Of a stretch of 64,000 bases of DNA, positions 19,345-31,745 are shown piece after piece. Below the pieces are notes generated by a model that saw nothing but the letters and a program-made list of their open reading frames with translations, searched no databases and was not told the origin of the DNA. The stretch comes from Brasenia schreberi (Eukaryota; Streptophyta; Magnoliopsida; Nymphaeales; Cabombaceae). The position numbers were made by a program, and so were the translations under genes. Position 1 is the stretch's first letter. Every line of letters starts with the position of its first letter. The stretch lies in assembly GCA_036023115.1 (NCBI GenBank), contig JAYKKT010000088.1:6161001-6225000 (forward strand). Reading direction: 5' to 3'.

Positions 19345-21462
19345 AAATGAGGAACATTCAAGGTATTCATGAAAACTTTGGTTTTGGGGATATAAATGAG
19401 GAAGGTAGGGAGATTTTAAATTTTGCTATGGCATTTGATCTCGTTATAGTCAATACAATCTTGAAAAAACGAGATGAACATTTAATTACTTATAAGAGTA
19501 GCTTATTATAAACACAAATTGATTACTTTATTTTTAGAAAAAACGATAGAGCATGTTGTAAAGATTGCATGGTAATTCCAGGAGAAAGCTTAACCACCCA
19601 ACATCGACTTTTAGTTATGGATTTACAAATAAAAAAATAGACAAAGAAGAAAAGAGTGCATCGAGCTATTCAGACTAAATGGTAGAAGCTCAAAAGCGAG
19701 AAAGAAGATATATTTAAACAAAAAGTCCTTCAAGGAGATGCTTCGAATTATGTTGGTACACCTTGTGATATGTGGAACAATATGGGTATACATATTAGGA
19801 AAGTGGCGAAAGATGTGTTAGGTGAATCTAAGGGATTTGTACCAGTATAAAAAGAAGCTTGGTGGTGGAGTGAAGTAGTGCAAAATAAAATCAAGGCAAA
19901 GAGGGCATGTTACAAATTACATTATGCTAAGAAAACTAGTTAAACTTTTGAGGCTTATAAGAAAGCAAAAAAGAAAGGGAAAAAAGCCGTAAGTGAAGCA
20001 AAAACTAAAATTTGAGAGGATTTATATAAAAAAACTAAACTCAAAAGAGGATGAAAGAGATATTTTTAGGATAGCTAGGGTTACAGATAAGAAAACTAAA
20101 GATCTTAATTCTGTTAGACGCATCAAAGACGAGGATGAAAAATTTTTAGTGACAAATGATGATATAAGGAATAGAAAAAAAACTATTTTTATAATCTTTT
20201 TAATGAAAATAAAGATGTAAGTATTAGGTTAGGAGAGTTAGCCAAATCAGAAAAGTATATAAACCACAATTTCTACCGACGTATTCAAAAGAATGAAGTC
20301 AAAGAGGCTCTTAAACATATGAAAGGTGGTAAATCAGTAGGACCAGACAATATTCATCTTTTGAGACGTCTTATTGAATATTTTAGAACAAAAAAGAAAG
20401 ACCTTCACATGATATTTATTGATCTAGAAAAAACTTACAACATGGGACCGAGGGAGATTTTTTGGAGAACCTTGGAAAAAATAGGTATCCCATTAACACA
20501 CATTAACCATATAAGAGACATGTACGATGGTGCATAAACATGTGTGAGGACTCATGAAGGATTGACAGACTTCTTTGAAGTTAATATTGGGTTTCATCAA
20601 GAATCAACTTATTTATAATGGTGATTGATGAGTTAACAAAACATATTCAAGATGAAGTACCTTGGTGTATGTTATTTGAAGATGACAGTGTGTTAGTGTT
20701 GGAGTCTAAGAAAAAAGTTAATAGAAAATTGGAACTATGGAGAGAAACATTAGAAAGTAAAGACCTCCGACTTAGTAGAACAAAGACAGAATATGTGGAA
20801 TGTAAGTTTGATCATTTGGTTATTTCAGAGGATATAAAAATTAAGATTGGTACACATTGCATCCCCCAAAAGGAAAGTTTTAAATACCTAGGGTCAATTT
20901 TTCAGAGTGATAAAAGAATTGATGGTTGGTTGGTTAAAGTGAAGAGGAACATCAAGTATTCTTTGTGATAAGAAGATATCATTAAAGTTAAAAAGTAAAT
21001 ATTATAGAGCAACAATTAGGCTGCCATGTTTTATGGTTTTGAGTGTTGGGCAGTTGACCATCAACATGTGCAAAAGATGTATGTGACAAAAATGAAGATG
21101 TTGAGATGGATGAGTGGTCATATAAGAAAAGACTATATATATATATATATATATTATGGTTATTAGAAACAAATTAGGAGTGACACCAATAGAGGATAAA
21201 ATGAGAGAATATCATTTAAGATGGTTTAAACATATAGAAAGAAGATCAGAAGAAGAATATGCTAGAAGGTATGAAAAACTAAATTTAAAAAGAATTAAAA
21301 GAGGTAGAGGATGACCACAAAAGCATTGGAAAAAAATAATAAAGAATAATCTAGCTTATTGTGAGTTAATTGCTAACATGACACATGACAGGGCTTTGTC
21401 GAAACAAAGAATCCATGTTGCCGACCCCGTCTAGTATGAGAAAAGGCTTAGTTGTTGTCATT
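19345..21462 (+). pseudogene. RTE-type LINE, 5'-truncated, copy 1
   Basis: Begins in the end of the endonuclease domain (GREILNFAMAFDLVIVNT, YKSSLL, QIDYFIFRKNDR) and continues through TTQHRLLVMDLQIKK into RT: NEVKEALKHMKGGKSVGPDN, KDLHMIFIDLEKTY, IDELTKHIQDEVPWCMLFED, LRLSRTKTEYVECKFDHLV and KYLGSIFQSDKRI. It ends with DKMREYHLRWFKHIERRSEE and a GTTGTTGTCATTT tail. RT has an internal deletion, because GPDNI is joined directly to LLRRLIEY, and many stops are present. Its own 5' end is missing. Confidence 0.85.
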
Positions 21463-21469
21463 TAAACTA

Positions 21470-22668
21470 TATAGGAATTTTCTCAACCTATATACTTTGT
21501 CTTCTTGATCTTCAACTATATATCCTTCGGGTTGCTACATATATGATTTCATCTAAATCTTCATTTAGAAAAGTGGTCTTTACATCCAACTAATATAAAT
21601 CGAAATCATAATATGATGATATCGCCAAGATTATTTTGATGGATGTAAATTTCGCAACAAGGAAATATTTCTCAATGTAATCTATCTTTTCTTTTTACGA
21701 AAAACCCTTTGCAATCAACATCGCTTTAAACTTCTCGATTAAACCATTGACCTTATATTTCTTTTTCAGAACCCATTTATTGCCTATGACCTTATAGCCC
21801 AAACTTGGTTTTTCTCAATAGATTCAATTTTATTATCCATGACTTTTTCCCAATCTGTTAATTTTGATGAGTTTATAGCCTGTTGATAAGTCAAGTTTCA
21901 GTCAACTCATCTGAATCTATCAAATTGCATAATTTTTTTGCAAGATAAGTGTAATAATGCTTTAACTAGGATGATGTGACCCTATACTTTTTGTGTCCAC
22001 TTAAAGTTTCGGTTGATTTAAGATCTTCTATGGGTCCAAATGATGATTGATGTAGGTCTACTAGATCGTCAACATACTCATTATTATTTTTTAAGATATC
22101 ATTCTTAGTATCTTCTAAGAATTCAACATCTTTACTCTCTATCAATCCATGATCCTTATGATAAAACCGACATCTCTTTGAGCCTTTAAGATATCCGATG
22201 AATATATATGTCAAGAATCGATTGTCTAGTTTATCTCTAGATTGATTAAAAATTTTCAAATGAGTAATAGATCTCTACCTCTTGAGATGACCTAGGTTGA
22301 GTTTTCTTGCAAACTATATCTCATATGGTGTAGTGAATACAACCTTACAGAATACTCTATTCAGTATGTAAATTATTGTACTTACTGCTTCTCCCCAAAA
22401 TATCCTTGGTAGAGAGGCATTTATTAATATTGACCTTATCATGTTTAGTAAGGTCCTGTTATATCTTTCAACTACACCATTTTGCTGAGGAGTTCTGGAC
22501 ATTGTATTTTGCTTTAAAATATAAAAGTCTTTACAAAATTTCATAAATTCTGTAGAAGTATATTCACTACCTCTATATGATCATAAGACTTTGATTGAAT
22601 GTCCTAGCTGATTTTCAACTTTCTCTTATATTCTTTAAATGCTTCATGTACCTCAAATTTATGTGTTA

Positions 22669-22730
<62 letters not shown>

Positions 22731-24290
22731 ATATATCTCAAGTAATCATCGATAAAGGTTATTAAATAAATATTTTTTAGATGTGACCTTACTTTGAAGG
22801 ATCCACATAAATCAGTGTGAATGACTTAAAATAAGATTGTTGCCCTTGTTGTCTCTTTGGGAAAAAAAAATTCTTGTCATTTTTTCTTGTATGCAATCTT
22901 TACACTTGTTAAAAGTATTTTCCTCAAATCTTGGTAGTAAGTCAAAGTTGTATAATTTTCTCAACTTTTCTAGATTTATATGCCCTAAGCATTTATATCA
23001 TACATTCAAATCAATATTAAAGATACAATCATTATAAGTAGAAGAACTTTCATTTTCATTGACTTTGAACTTGAATAGTCCATGTTTTATATCAAATTCT
23101 TCGAAGAAAAGTACTCTCCCATGTTTTTCCACTGTCACTTTGTAAAGAACAAATCTAACCTCAAAACCTTTCTTTACTAAGGAAAGGACCAAAACCATAT
23201 TTTACCCTATAAATGGCACGATGAATACATGAGTTAATACAACCGGCGTGCCTTATAGAAAAATTGTAAAGGACCCAATTCTCCAAATATCTGAGAAAGT
23301 ATTATTTCCAATGTATACCCGATGTTTTCCTGGTTTGTACTCCTTTAGATCCAATGCCTCTTCCTTGCTTTTTGAGACGTGTCTAGTCACTCCTTAGTAA
23401 ATCCACCAATCAATCACCGAGTGATCCATGTATAGACATTCTGATATCACGTATAGTATATCCTGCCTCTCTGATTATCCATGTTGTACGGTTTTTGCTC
23501 CACTCTTCTTGTTGTGGTAATCATTCTTCTAGTGTCCCATTTTTCTATAGCTGAAAACTTAATCCAAGAAGAAGTTTCCTGCGATTTCTTAAAAGATTGA
23601 CCGCCTTTTTTGTTAATTTTGCCAAACTTCTTATTTGGTTTATTTCTTCTTTAGTTGAGTTTGGAGTTAGTCCATATTTCATCTTGTACTACTAGTAATT
23701 TCTCTTTTTGTTCATGTATTCTTATTCAATTGTTAGTTTTAGGAGCAATTCAGAAATATTTATTTCAGGCCCTACCCTAATGACAGTAGTGACCATGTTT
23801 CATGAAGGGGTAAGACTATTCAGTATGGTGAATATCTGCATCAGTTTTAGGATGACTTATTTGGCTACAGCTAAATCTCTTGCCATTACCAACATCTGAT
23901 TCATTATTTCACTATATTATCTCATTTTTCATTTTATAAGAGTTATATTTTTGTAGTAGTAACTGAACATGTAGTTTAGCTGTAGTATCATATTTAGCTG
24001 TTATCGAGTCAAACAACTATTTTGTGGTTTCAAATTCTTTAAAGACCCTAATCAGATCATCCTTCATGTATGTTAAAATAACTGTTCTTGCTATCGTGTC
24101 ATCGTTTAGAAATGCTTTATACATTTCTTTTTGTTGATTTGTAGCGTCAAGTGGTGGTGGACACATCGTTTCCTTCAAAACATGCTATACATATTCAAGT
24201 GTTGAGTCAATGGGATTCGTTTTTTTCATGTTTAAAGTTTATACCATTTAATTTTTCTGTCTTTACCAGTTCAAATATACATATTATGGA
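21470..24290 (-). pseudogene. Ty1/copia retrotransposon interior, decayed
   Basis: Minus-strand order: gag (about 24290-23660; LAVAK and ISELLLKLTIE type blocks), zinc knuckle region (near 23540), protease (DWWIY..GVTRHVSKSKEEAL, about 23420-23340), gag-pre-integrase (LGHINLEKLRKLYNFDLLPR, about 22990-22920), integrase core end (SRTPQQNGVVERYNRTLLNM, ILNRVFCKVVFTTPYE; 22544-22314), integrase C-terminal part (FIGYLKGSKRCRFYH; 22259-21966), and the start of RT (DVKTTFLNEDLDEIIYV, about 21580-21530). It ends abruptly where RTE LINE copy 1 begins. Frameshifts and stops are common. A (TA)n(TG)n array interrupts integrase at 22670-22736. Confidence 0.85.
22670..22736 (+). repeat. (TA)n(TG)n microsatellite inside copia integrase
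   Basis: Pure TA run followed by TGTGTG, breaking the integrase frame between its zinc-binding part and DDE core. Confidence 0.9.
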
Positions 24291-24299
24291 ATTCATTTT

Positions 24300-25233
24300 T
24301 ATCTGTTAGGTAAATTTAACAATTAGATGGTCAAGAAGAAATTTTTTTACCAAGCAACACATGACAGATAGTAGAAGTTTGATTAACATAAAGCACAATA
24401 TCTAAATATTGAACTTTAAATAACTCGTGATAATTAAAACTAGTTTTGTGCAAGTTTTAAGCATCATTTTTGAGTTTTAATAACTTGATTCTATTGTAGA
24501 ATCAAACTGAGAATAAATATATAATTTTCCTAAATAATTTTTATCTTTGATAATTTTCCAAAACACTAGGGGTAAAATTATAATTTTATCTATTTGCCTT
24601 GTTTTGTAATATTTCAAAAGGACCAAGGACAAAACAATAAAATTGGTGTTTGTTTTTTCTGAAAAATTTGTCACTAATGGGAGCTAAAACAGTCATTTTT
24701 CCCCCTCATTGTGAATTTGTAAATATTTCAAAAAGATAGGGGCAACCTTGTCTTTTAACACAATGACAGAAATGTAAATTTGTTATTGGGCAGGGTAAAA
24801 CTATTTTTTCACTTGTTTAAGGGTAAAACTCAGTCTTTTCACCCATTTAAGGGTAAAACTCAGTCTTTACACCTCTTATTGTAATTTTATCTATTTGTTC
24901 GATTTTCAAAAATGACTAGAGGGAAACTCTGTCTTTTCAAATGTTTAAGGGTAAAATTGTATTTTCACACAAAAAATATGCGGATATTTTTATAATATAA
25001 CCCTATAGCAAATTGTAGTCTAAAAAATTGGACAGGAGCAAAACTGACTTTTTAGTATGATGTCGACAATGGTTTTCCAAAATCGGTGATAGTTTCGAAA
25101 AACCATTGGTTTATACCCATGATTTTCTAAAACCAGTGGGCGGTTTCCCAACCCGTATAAAGGGAGGAGAGAGAGAACGATCGAGAGAGAGAGAACCACG
25201 GGAGGAGGCTCTCTGCCTGTGGTCTTGCTTCCG
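24300..25233. other. AT-rich leader or LTR-like region
   Basis: Contains the tandem motif TAAGGGTAAAACTCAGTCTT (about 24819 and 24850) and, on the plus strand, CCCGTATAAAGGG (25152-25164) followed by a GA-rich stretch and CTCTCTGCCTGTGGTC. The TATA arrangement suggests an LTR promoter, but no LTR ends were found. Confidence 0.35.
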
Positions 25234-25238
25234 GTTGG
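25234..25238 (+). repeat. Left 5-bp target duplication of the solo LTR
   Basis: GTTGG, repeated at 27470-27474. Confidence 0.75.
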
Positions 25239-27469
25239 TGTTGACACAAAATTTTCACTCCAAGCCTATGTAGAGACTTGAAGTGATAATTTCTAATCTA
25301 TTCTTGCTCGAGCGTGCCAGCTAGTTTTTCAAAACTAGCAAAGTAATGAATCAAATCCGACTTCAATTGGCGATTGGGCGAAGCGAGCTCTTTTCGCTTT
25401 AGGCCTTCTTCAATCGACGCTCAAGGGTCAGCCTAAGCGCTTAGAAACTTCAATTCTAGAGGTGAAAGACTCCAATTCATGTGAAGATGTGGTGTTTTTC
25501 AAAGAAGAAATGAATGCACTTAATTTAAAGCTTTGAAATGAACAAGTTCTGAAAAACAGAAAGTTTTGTTTTTAAGCCTTGTTTCTTGAATCATTTTAAG
25601 TGCCTTACAGACCTCCTAAAATCATCAAAATTTAACGAAACTAAGCCTGAGATGTGAGGGTCTGTAGCACTTTAAAGATAGTGATTCATATATTGATGCA
25701 AAATTAAATCTGGGAATTTCCTCTGCTCAGGCACCCCGAACTGTTTTGTCATAGAAATATAAGGACTCAAAGATGAGCCTATATCTCAGTGTTTCGAGTT
25801 CCAAATTTAGTGAATTTGATCTTGATAGAAAGATATGGATGCCATCTTTTCAATGAATCAAAATTCATAAATTTTGGAGGCCTACAAACAAAGTTATGGG
25901 ATGAAAACCTAGGCTCTGTTGCAAGAAAACAATTTGGACAGACAGTTGACAAAAATTGTTTCTGTTTTGCACAGTTTTAATTACATGTTTGCACGGCCCT
26001 AAAATTCTTGAAAATTTTATTAGAAATGGGCCTATGTGTGTAGAACATGTGTGCAAAACTTCAGATCAATTGGAGTAGAGGTTCAAGAATTAAAAATAAA
26101 GCAATAAACACATGCAGAGATGATGAAATCTAGTTTCAGATTTTTAGAAACATACGTGATGCAAACTCACACGAATATAAATTGCAACTACACAAAATCA
26201 CGAATTGAAATTGTTGAAAGAAAATGAAGGAAAATATGTATATAAGCTTAAGCATAGAGGGGATAGAGAGTATAGAGTATTCTATAGAATATATTGGGAA
26301 AGAATCGCATAAACAAATGCGTAGAGTACATGTGTGAGAATAAAAATTCAGCAAATCTAATCATTATTACAACATGGGGGGAGATAAGTCTCCATTAATA
26401 CAAACTCTTTCAAATTGAATTAATGGAGAAGAATGATTAGAATCAAAGTATAAGGATACTTACAACTTTCCACCAATATGCCGAAAATTCAAAGTATGGA
26501 ATTCGGCCTCCTTCTTCCTTGAATGCCTCTCTCTCACTTGCACTCAATAACCTAGATCTATCCCACTCTCTCACCAACCTTGCTTCACTCCTTTGCAACC
26601 CATGACCTATCTTGTGTAACACCTCTTTGCTAAGCCTAAGACCAGCCCCTCTTGCACCAATCCCCAAGACTTCAAAGTGTAGGAAATGATGAACCTCCAA
26701 GATAGTGAAACCCGCTCCTCCCTTGGCTCTTTTTATAGGCCAAGGGGTTGGATTCTAGGGGTCTCTTTGGGTTGGATTTAGCATGCTCCATGTCCAACCC
26801 ATGATCTAATCACGTGGTCTCCTTGTGGTCATATGGACCAACCCCATGTGGGCTAGTTTTTTGAGTCCATGTGGGCTGGTCTAGTCCTAGCCGAGTGCAC
26901 CTATGTGGCCGGCTAGGCTAGCTTTGCTTCTTGTCTTCATTTAACTTGATTTAAATTGGTATGTTGTAGGTTGAATAAGTCTTCAAAGTCAACACTTGCA
27001 AACCCAATTCATTTGATGAAAGACGATCCATCTTGTCCCTTGATTTGAACTTGAACTGTCTTGTGAAGTTGACCAATCCATAATCTTCATCTTATCCACT
27101 TGTAGTCTTGATATTCTTATTCAATTCTGATAAGCTTTATAACTGGATAAGCCTCTGACTTGATATGCTTTGTTACTTGATTATATCTGGAGAGGATAAG
27201 CATCTGGAGAGGATAGGCTTCTAACTCGGTCCATCCTTCGCTTTTGGAATTGGTCTCGATCTGGATTTGGATTGGGTCTCATCTGTTCATCTAATTTGCT
27301 TTGAAATCTATGAGCTTTTTAACTTGAATTTAAAATTTTATTTTGAAATGTTTCCAAAAAGACTTAAACTTTAAAAATTTGGGGTTTTCAAATTTAGAGG
27401 TTCATAAAGGCTTTAAATTGATTTTCGAAATTGGAGTTTTGAAAATATTTTAAATTTTGGGTGTTTATA
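25239..27469 (-). repeat. Solo LTR of the Ty3 family seen at 1-1269
   Basis: About 2231 bp in minus orientation, flanked by the 5-bp duplication GTTGG. The 3' end reads TGTGTCAACA, parallel to TGTCTACA of the other copy. The 5' end is TATAAACACC, so the usual TG has become TA. No internal region remains, which is the mark of recombination between two LTRs. Several short open frames inside it are not genes. Confidence 0.82.
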
Positions 27470-27890
27470 GTTGGCTTGCGGTTGCCTGAGTTTTTTCCCT
27501 CCAGCTAGCCTCTAATAACTTATGTTTTTCCCTCTGGTTGGCCTGCGAATGCTAGAGTTTTCACCTTCGGCTAGCCTATAACTGCCTATGATTTTCCCTC
27601 TCATAAGCCTCGAGTCGCCTAGGTTTTCCCTCTAGTTGGCCTGCGGCTGTCGGTTTTTTTCCCTTTAGCTGTCATGAGGCCGCCATGGTCTTTGCCTCTC
27701 ACTGACCCTCTGGTTGCCTGACTCTTCTCTTTCGGCTGGCCACAGGACGCCAAGGTTTGCCTTTGTTTGTTTCTTTTGGATCTTTGGGTTTTCCCTTTCG
27801 GCTGGTCTTAGGCCGCCAAGCACTTTGCCTTTGGGTGGCCTTCTGATTGCATGGGTTTTCCCTTTTGGCTATTTTGGCCAATTTGCTTTA
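27470..27890. repeat. Minisatellite with about 33-bp units
   Basis: Roughly 11-12 degenerate units of the type GTTTTCCCTCTGGTTGGCCT followed by GCGGCTGCC. The solo LTR split one unit: CTTCCGGTTGG before it continues as CTTGCGGTTGCC after it. The minus-strand frame gives an Arg/Lys/Pro-rich repeat. It lies in the leader of the retrotransposon whose LTR starts at 28051. Confidence 0.7.
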
Positions 27891-28027
27891 TAACTGTCTT
27901 AGGTCACAAATTGTGGTTCTCGATAGTATTCCGGCTAAGGGTGTTCTCTTCCCTTTCTTTTTTGTATATATGTTTTTTTTCTTCTTCTTCCTTTTATGCA
28001 AAAAATAAATGTGTACCTGTTTTGCAG

Positions 28028-28050
28028 GATGAACAAGGCCCTGATATCAA
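28028..28050 (-). other. Primer-binding site of LTR copy 2
   Basis: On the minus strand TTGATATCAGGGCCTTGTTC directly follows the LTR end. It closely resembles the initiator-Met tRNA site (TGGTATCAGAGC) typical of copia elements. Confidence 0.65.
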
Positions 28051-28467
28051 TGTTGAACTCCGATAAGCATTCTCTATAACTTTTCGAGGTGGTATTCAGC
28101 CACCTTACTTTCTACACAACTGTAGCTCGGTCGATCTTAAAGAACATGTATGAATGTTTATGTTTTGAGGTTTCCTTGCAATAGGTTTTCTCTTGAGAGG
28201 ATTTTTTCTTTCTTATTTTTTTCATGTGTTGTACTGTGCGTTGCTCTTTATTTATAGAGCAACGCCTGCTCCAAATCTCATCAGATTCCCTATTGAGCTT
28301 TCCTCTTTTGGAGCCCTTATCCGGTCGGTTGTACTGTAGCTCCGTAATCGATGGATTGTTATGGTTGTTACGCCCCATTCTATAACCTCTACAACAAATA
28401 GTGGTTGGATGGCCAGTCTAGCCGTTTCTATGATAAAGTTGCTAAGAATGGCCACCTCAGCTTTTCA
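28051..28467 (-). repeat. LTR, copy 2 (copia-like, minus orientation)
   Basis: About 417 bp, same family as 18859-19251. TG..CA ends are placed by alignment of both copies and by the primer site at the inner edge. The minus-strand TATAAATA lies at 28247-28256 inside the conserved hairpin. Confidence 0.78.
28238..28265 (-). promoter_or_regulatory. Hairpin enclosing the LTR TATA box, copy 2
   Basis: Arms GCGTTGCTCT and AGAGCAACGC pair perfectly. Compared with copy 1 the third pair is G-C instead of A-T. Confidence 0.7.
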
Positions 28468-28474
28468 ATATTGT

Positions 28475-29470
28475 AGTCTCTTCCAACTCTCCACAACCCT
28501 AAATCTCATCTTCCTTCAACCCTCTTCCACCTCCGTTGCACCTTCTTTGTCAAAAGTTGCTCGTGAGTCACCAACCACATAAACACCCTCACTTGTTCCG
28601 TTACGCTTCCACACTTTACCCCAGACCTCAATTCCCTGTTCTACACTAACTGCCAATAAAGAGCTATAAGCATTCGCAACAATAAATTCACCATTCTTCG
28701 TAAAAGGCCAGTATAGTGGTGATGGCAGGCTGGTTGGCCTCTCACTTCCTCCTTTTTGGTGTTTAGGGGCAACAAAGCATGAAATTGAAGAAGAACCTCC
28801 TGTTTCGCTAAAGGTTGTAGCTTAAGCATATCCCTCCATCTGCCTTTCACTTGTAGGCTCTCACCCATAGCTCGTGATGTATTATAGAATGCTCACGGCT
28901 ATTGTACTATGCAAGGATGCCCTCCCCTTTAACCCAATGATCCTTCAAAAAACGGATGTCTTTCCCATTTCCTATTTCCCATAGCCATTTCTTCGCCATT
29001 ATCTGCCCTTACAGTAAGGGGGCGGGGTCCTTCCAAAGTTTCGAGTCTCGTGACTTCACTACACATTCTCTTCTTAAGTACAACCCCTCTACTAGCTATA
29101 AGTTACTCTTCAACACTTTAACTTAACCCATAACTCTGTATCTCTTGTAACCACCCTCCACGCCACCTTCATCATAAATGCTTGTTTCATCAATTCCACT
29201 CTTCGGATTCCAACTCCTCCCATGGCCTTGGGCAAACATACTCTACTCCATCAGATCGCATGCCATTTTCTTCTATTCATCTCCTCTCTCCAAATCAAGT
29301 TTTTTTTTCTAGTTTTTTTGTCTCTTACCACTGTCAGGGGAACTTTCTCATGCTGCATTTGATAACCTGTCATATTATTTATGACAACTCTTGTGAGGAT
29401 AATTCTTCCAGCAAGAGAGAGTTGGATTTCCATCCGCTGAGCTTGGTCCACCGGCTACTGCCCGTGGGAG
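28475..29470 (-). pseudogene. L1-type LINE, 3' part (post-RT region and zf-RVT)
   Basis: Minus-strand blocks in order: LSLAGRIILTRVVINNMTGY, NLIWREEMNRRKWHAI, RVCLPKAMGGVGIRRVELMK, AFMMKVAWRVVTRDTELWVK, KWLWEIGNGKDIRFLKDHWV, and WPFTKNGEFIVANAYSSLLA (zf-RVT start). These follow the RT domain in plant L1 elements. RT itself and the 5' part are absent. Stops and frameshifts are present. The end abuts LTR copy 2. Confidence 0.82.
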
Positions 29471-30560
29471 GAGTAAGTTCAGCCTTGCGAAAGAAGCCTC
29501 CATTGCTACCGGCTATCGGACCATGGGATATAGCTTACCTAACAATGTTAGTGGGCTTACAACTATAGAATAAAAGGGGTGACTCATTTGTAGGTGCACA
29601 ACTAGTAACATTGCTTCACTACATTTAGTTCAGTTAATAGCTATGCTCAACCCTTCATTTCTTTGTTACCCTCAATCTTTCGTACCTATAGTATAAGACC
29701 GTGTTAGCGGGTACCTTGGGAGTGTCAGAGGGAGCATTAAGGCTTTGCTTTTGGAGCGATCATATGCCACCACAGACACACAAAAGGCCCCCTATAGTGT
29801 AAGTAAGACCCACTAAGACAAAAGGTAATCCGCTCCACTAACATTATAGGTTGGAAGGCACTACCATGTGAGAGCGAGAGGAGAAGAGAAGAGTGATGCA
29901 AGGCTTTGCTATTATAAAGCACCCACGGGGCCGCCAGGTGGATAAATTGCTTGGCACCGCGAGAGGAGAGGAGAGGAGTGACACACTTAAGGGGAGCAAG
30001 CAGGAGGAGCTACTGTAACTCTCCCACAGTGCAGTAAGCTACCTTGATGCAACCAATAATACTACCGCCCTTTGGGAGCTTATAGTAGTTCCGCTATAGT
30101 GTATTACATGACTATACTGCTACCCGCTACCGCCACATGGGACCGCCTTACAGTAGCGGGTAGCAGGTAGTGGCGGCTACATACAAAACATTGGAAAAAA
30201 AAACCTATCAACTCCTTTAATAACACTAGGCACATCTTTCAACCTTGACACAGGTAAATGACAAGTTTGTCATGCCACAATAACATATTCTTCCTGACTC
30301 TCTTAGAGGAAGAAATACTCATGGAAGACACCACTAGAGGATCTTCAAGAACGTAAAGACCTCCTTTCTCATTACCACGACATCCTTACTCATCGCTCTC
30401 CGTCCTCAGATCCTCCAACTGGTTCAATGAGTAAGCTCGCCAACTACCCACACGGCGGTAGTAGCGGTTACAGAACAGTTTCAATCTTTGGTTAGGGATC
30501 ACACGAAGAAAGTTCACAGGATTTGAGTGGCGCCCACTAACACAACACAAAACCTAGATG
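29471..30560. other. Unassigned repeat-like DNA
   Basis: Rich in GTAGCGGGTAGC/GCTACCCGCTACC motifs, notably an imperfect inverted pair near 30112-30180. No coding match and no element ends identified. Confidence 0.35.
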
Positions 30561-30918
30561 AAGAACAGAAGATAAAGAAAGTGGTTTTGATACTCCCTTT
30601 CCCTTATTATAGGAGGGGGCATTTGAACCATCAGCCAATTGAATTGGATCATGGGTAGGAGTGGGATCTCGAAAAGGCTTCCCTCTTTCCTACTGTGTTA
30701 GTGGAACAAGTACACTAAAGATTGATTTACAGTGAGCGAACATTCTATCATATTTATCGAATAAACTGAAATTTGACATGCTCTATGAAATTAGACACTT
30801 TGGCACAAGGAGCCCGAGCTCTCTCTCTAACCAGGATTCGACAAAAAAAAAGAATCCTCAATGCAAAGGCACAACTTCGATGCCTAAATTCGCTCATCAA
30901 GCAAAGGCCTGGCTAACC

Positions 30919-31178
30919 TAGACATGGCCGGTTCAGATCTGGCAGGTCTGTTCTAACCGGAACCGACCACCTGCAATAATCAGAATCGGGCAAACCGGAA
31001 CTGGGAACCCTCGGTTCAGTTATGGTTCATAGTATCCAGAAACCGACTCTAAAACCAGAACTGAAACTGACAGTTCCAAACCGCCTATATATATATATTC
31101 TTCAACGCCTGTTAACACAAACTCGAGCAGTTTGATTCCGATTCCAAGCTCCAGACAACCCGAAACCAGACATGTCTA
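30919..31178. mobile_element. hAT MITE with 8-bp duplication
   Basis: 260 bp flanked by perfect GGCTAACC duplications (30911-30918 and 31179-31186). Ends TAGACATGGCCGGTT and, inverted, TAGACATGTCTGGTT. The interior is an irregular series of GGTTCC/AACCGG motifs. This is the best-preserved copy of a family also seen at 18241, 32295 and 44727. Confidence 0.85.
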
Positions 31179-31379
31179 GGCTAACCCAGCTTGTCAGGTG
31201 CGCAAACAAACAACTAATGTGGCTAGTTCAAATAAGAACTCACATTGGCTGAATAGTCTTTTAATTTACGGCAATTACATTTCTTCCAAAGCAGTTAATC
31301 ACGCATGTTGACTATGAAACCCCAATCAGTTTCTTATAAAAGAGCAAAACCGTTGATATTATGAAAAGTCATGGATTTT

Positions 31380-31545
31380 AGCACGAGCTACAGTTCCTCT
31401 AGCTGGGGGTTCGGCTCAAAAAACTTGATGTTGAAGGTCATGAGTTCGATACCCGGGCGTAAGCATCTGGTGTGGGTCTGTTTGGCCTGAACTTTCCTAT
31501 CAAAAGTCATTGACTTAGGCATCCAATTCATATAATCCTTTTTTT
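31380..31545 (+). mobile_element. SINE-like unit with pol III B box
   Basis: GAGTTCGATACCCG (31442-31455) matches a B box, and CTAGCTGGGGGTTCG (about 31398-31412) could be a degraded A box about 40 bp upstream. The spacing fits a tRNA-derived SINE. Related to the unit at 31600. Confidence 0.4.
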
Positions 31546-31599
31546 TCTTTGCGTTGAGCTTGGCTCTTACTTATCAATCCGATTAACGTTTACAGCGAT

Positions 31600-31745
31600 G
31601 TGTGTCACCTGGCTAGGGGGTCTACTCACTAGTTTAATGCCATGAGTTCAATACCCGGGGTCTGCATGAGGCTTCAGCCTCCTCATTGCACCCAAACCTT
31701 GCAAATCACCCTTCTTAATAAGTAGAGGAGATAAAGGGTCACTTA
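31600..31745 (+). mobile_element. Second SINE-like unit
   Basis: CTGGCTAGGGGGTCTAC (A-box-like) and GAGTTCAATACCCG (31644-31657, B-box-like) repeat the layout of the preceding unit. Confidence 0.4.
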
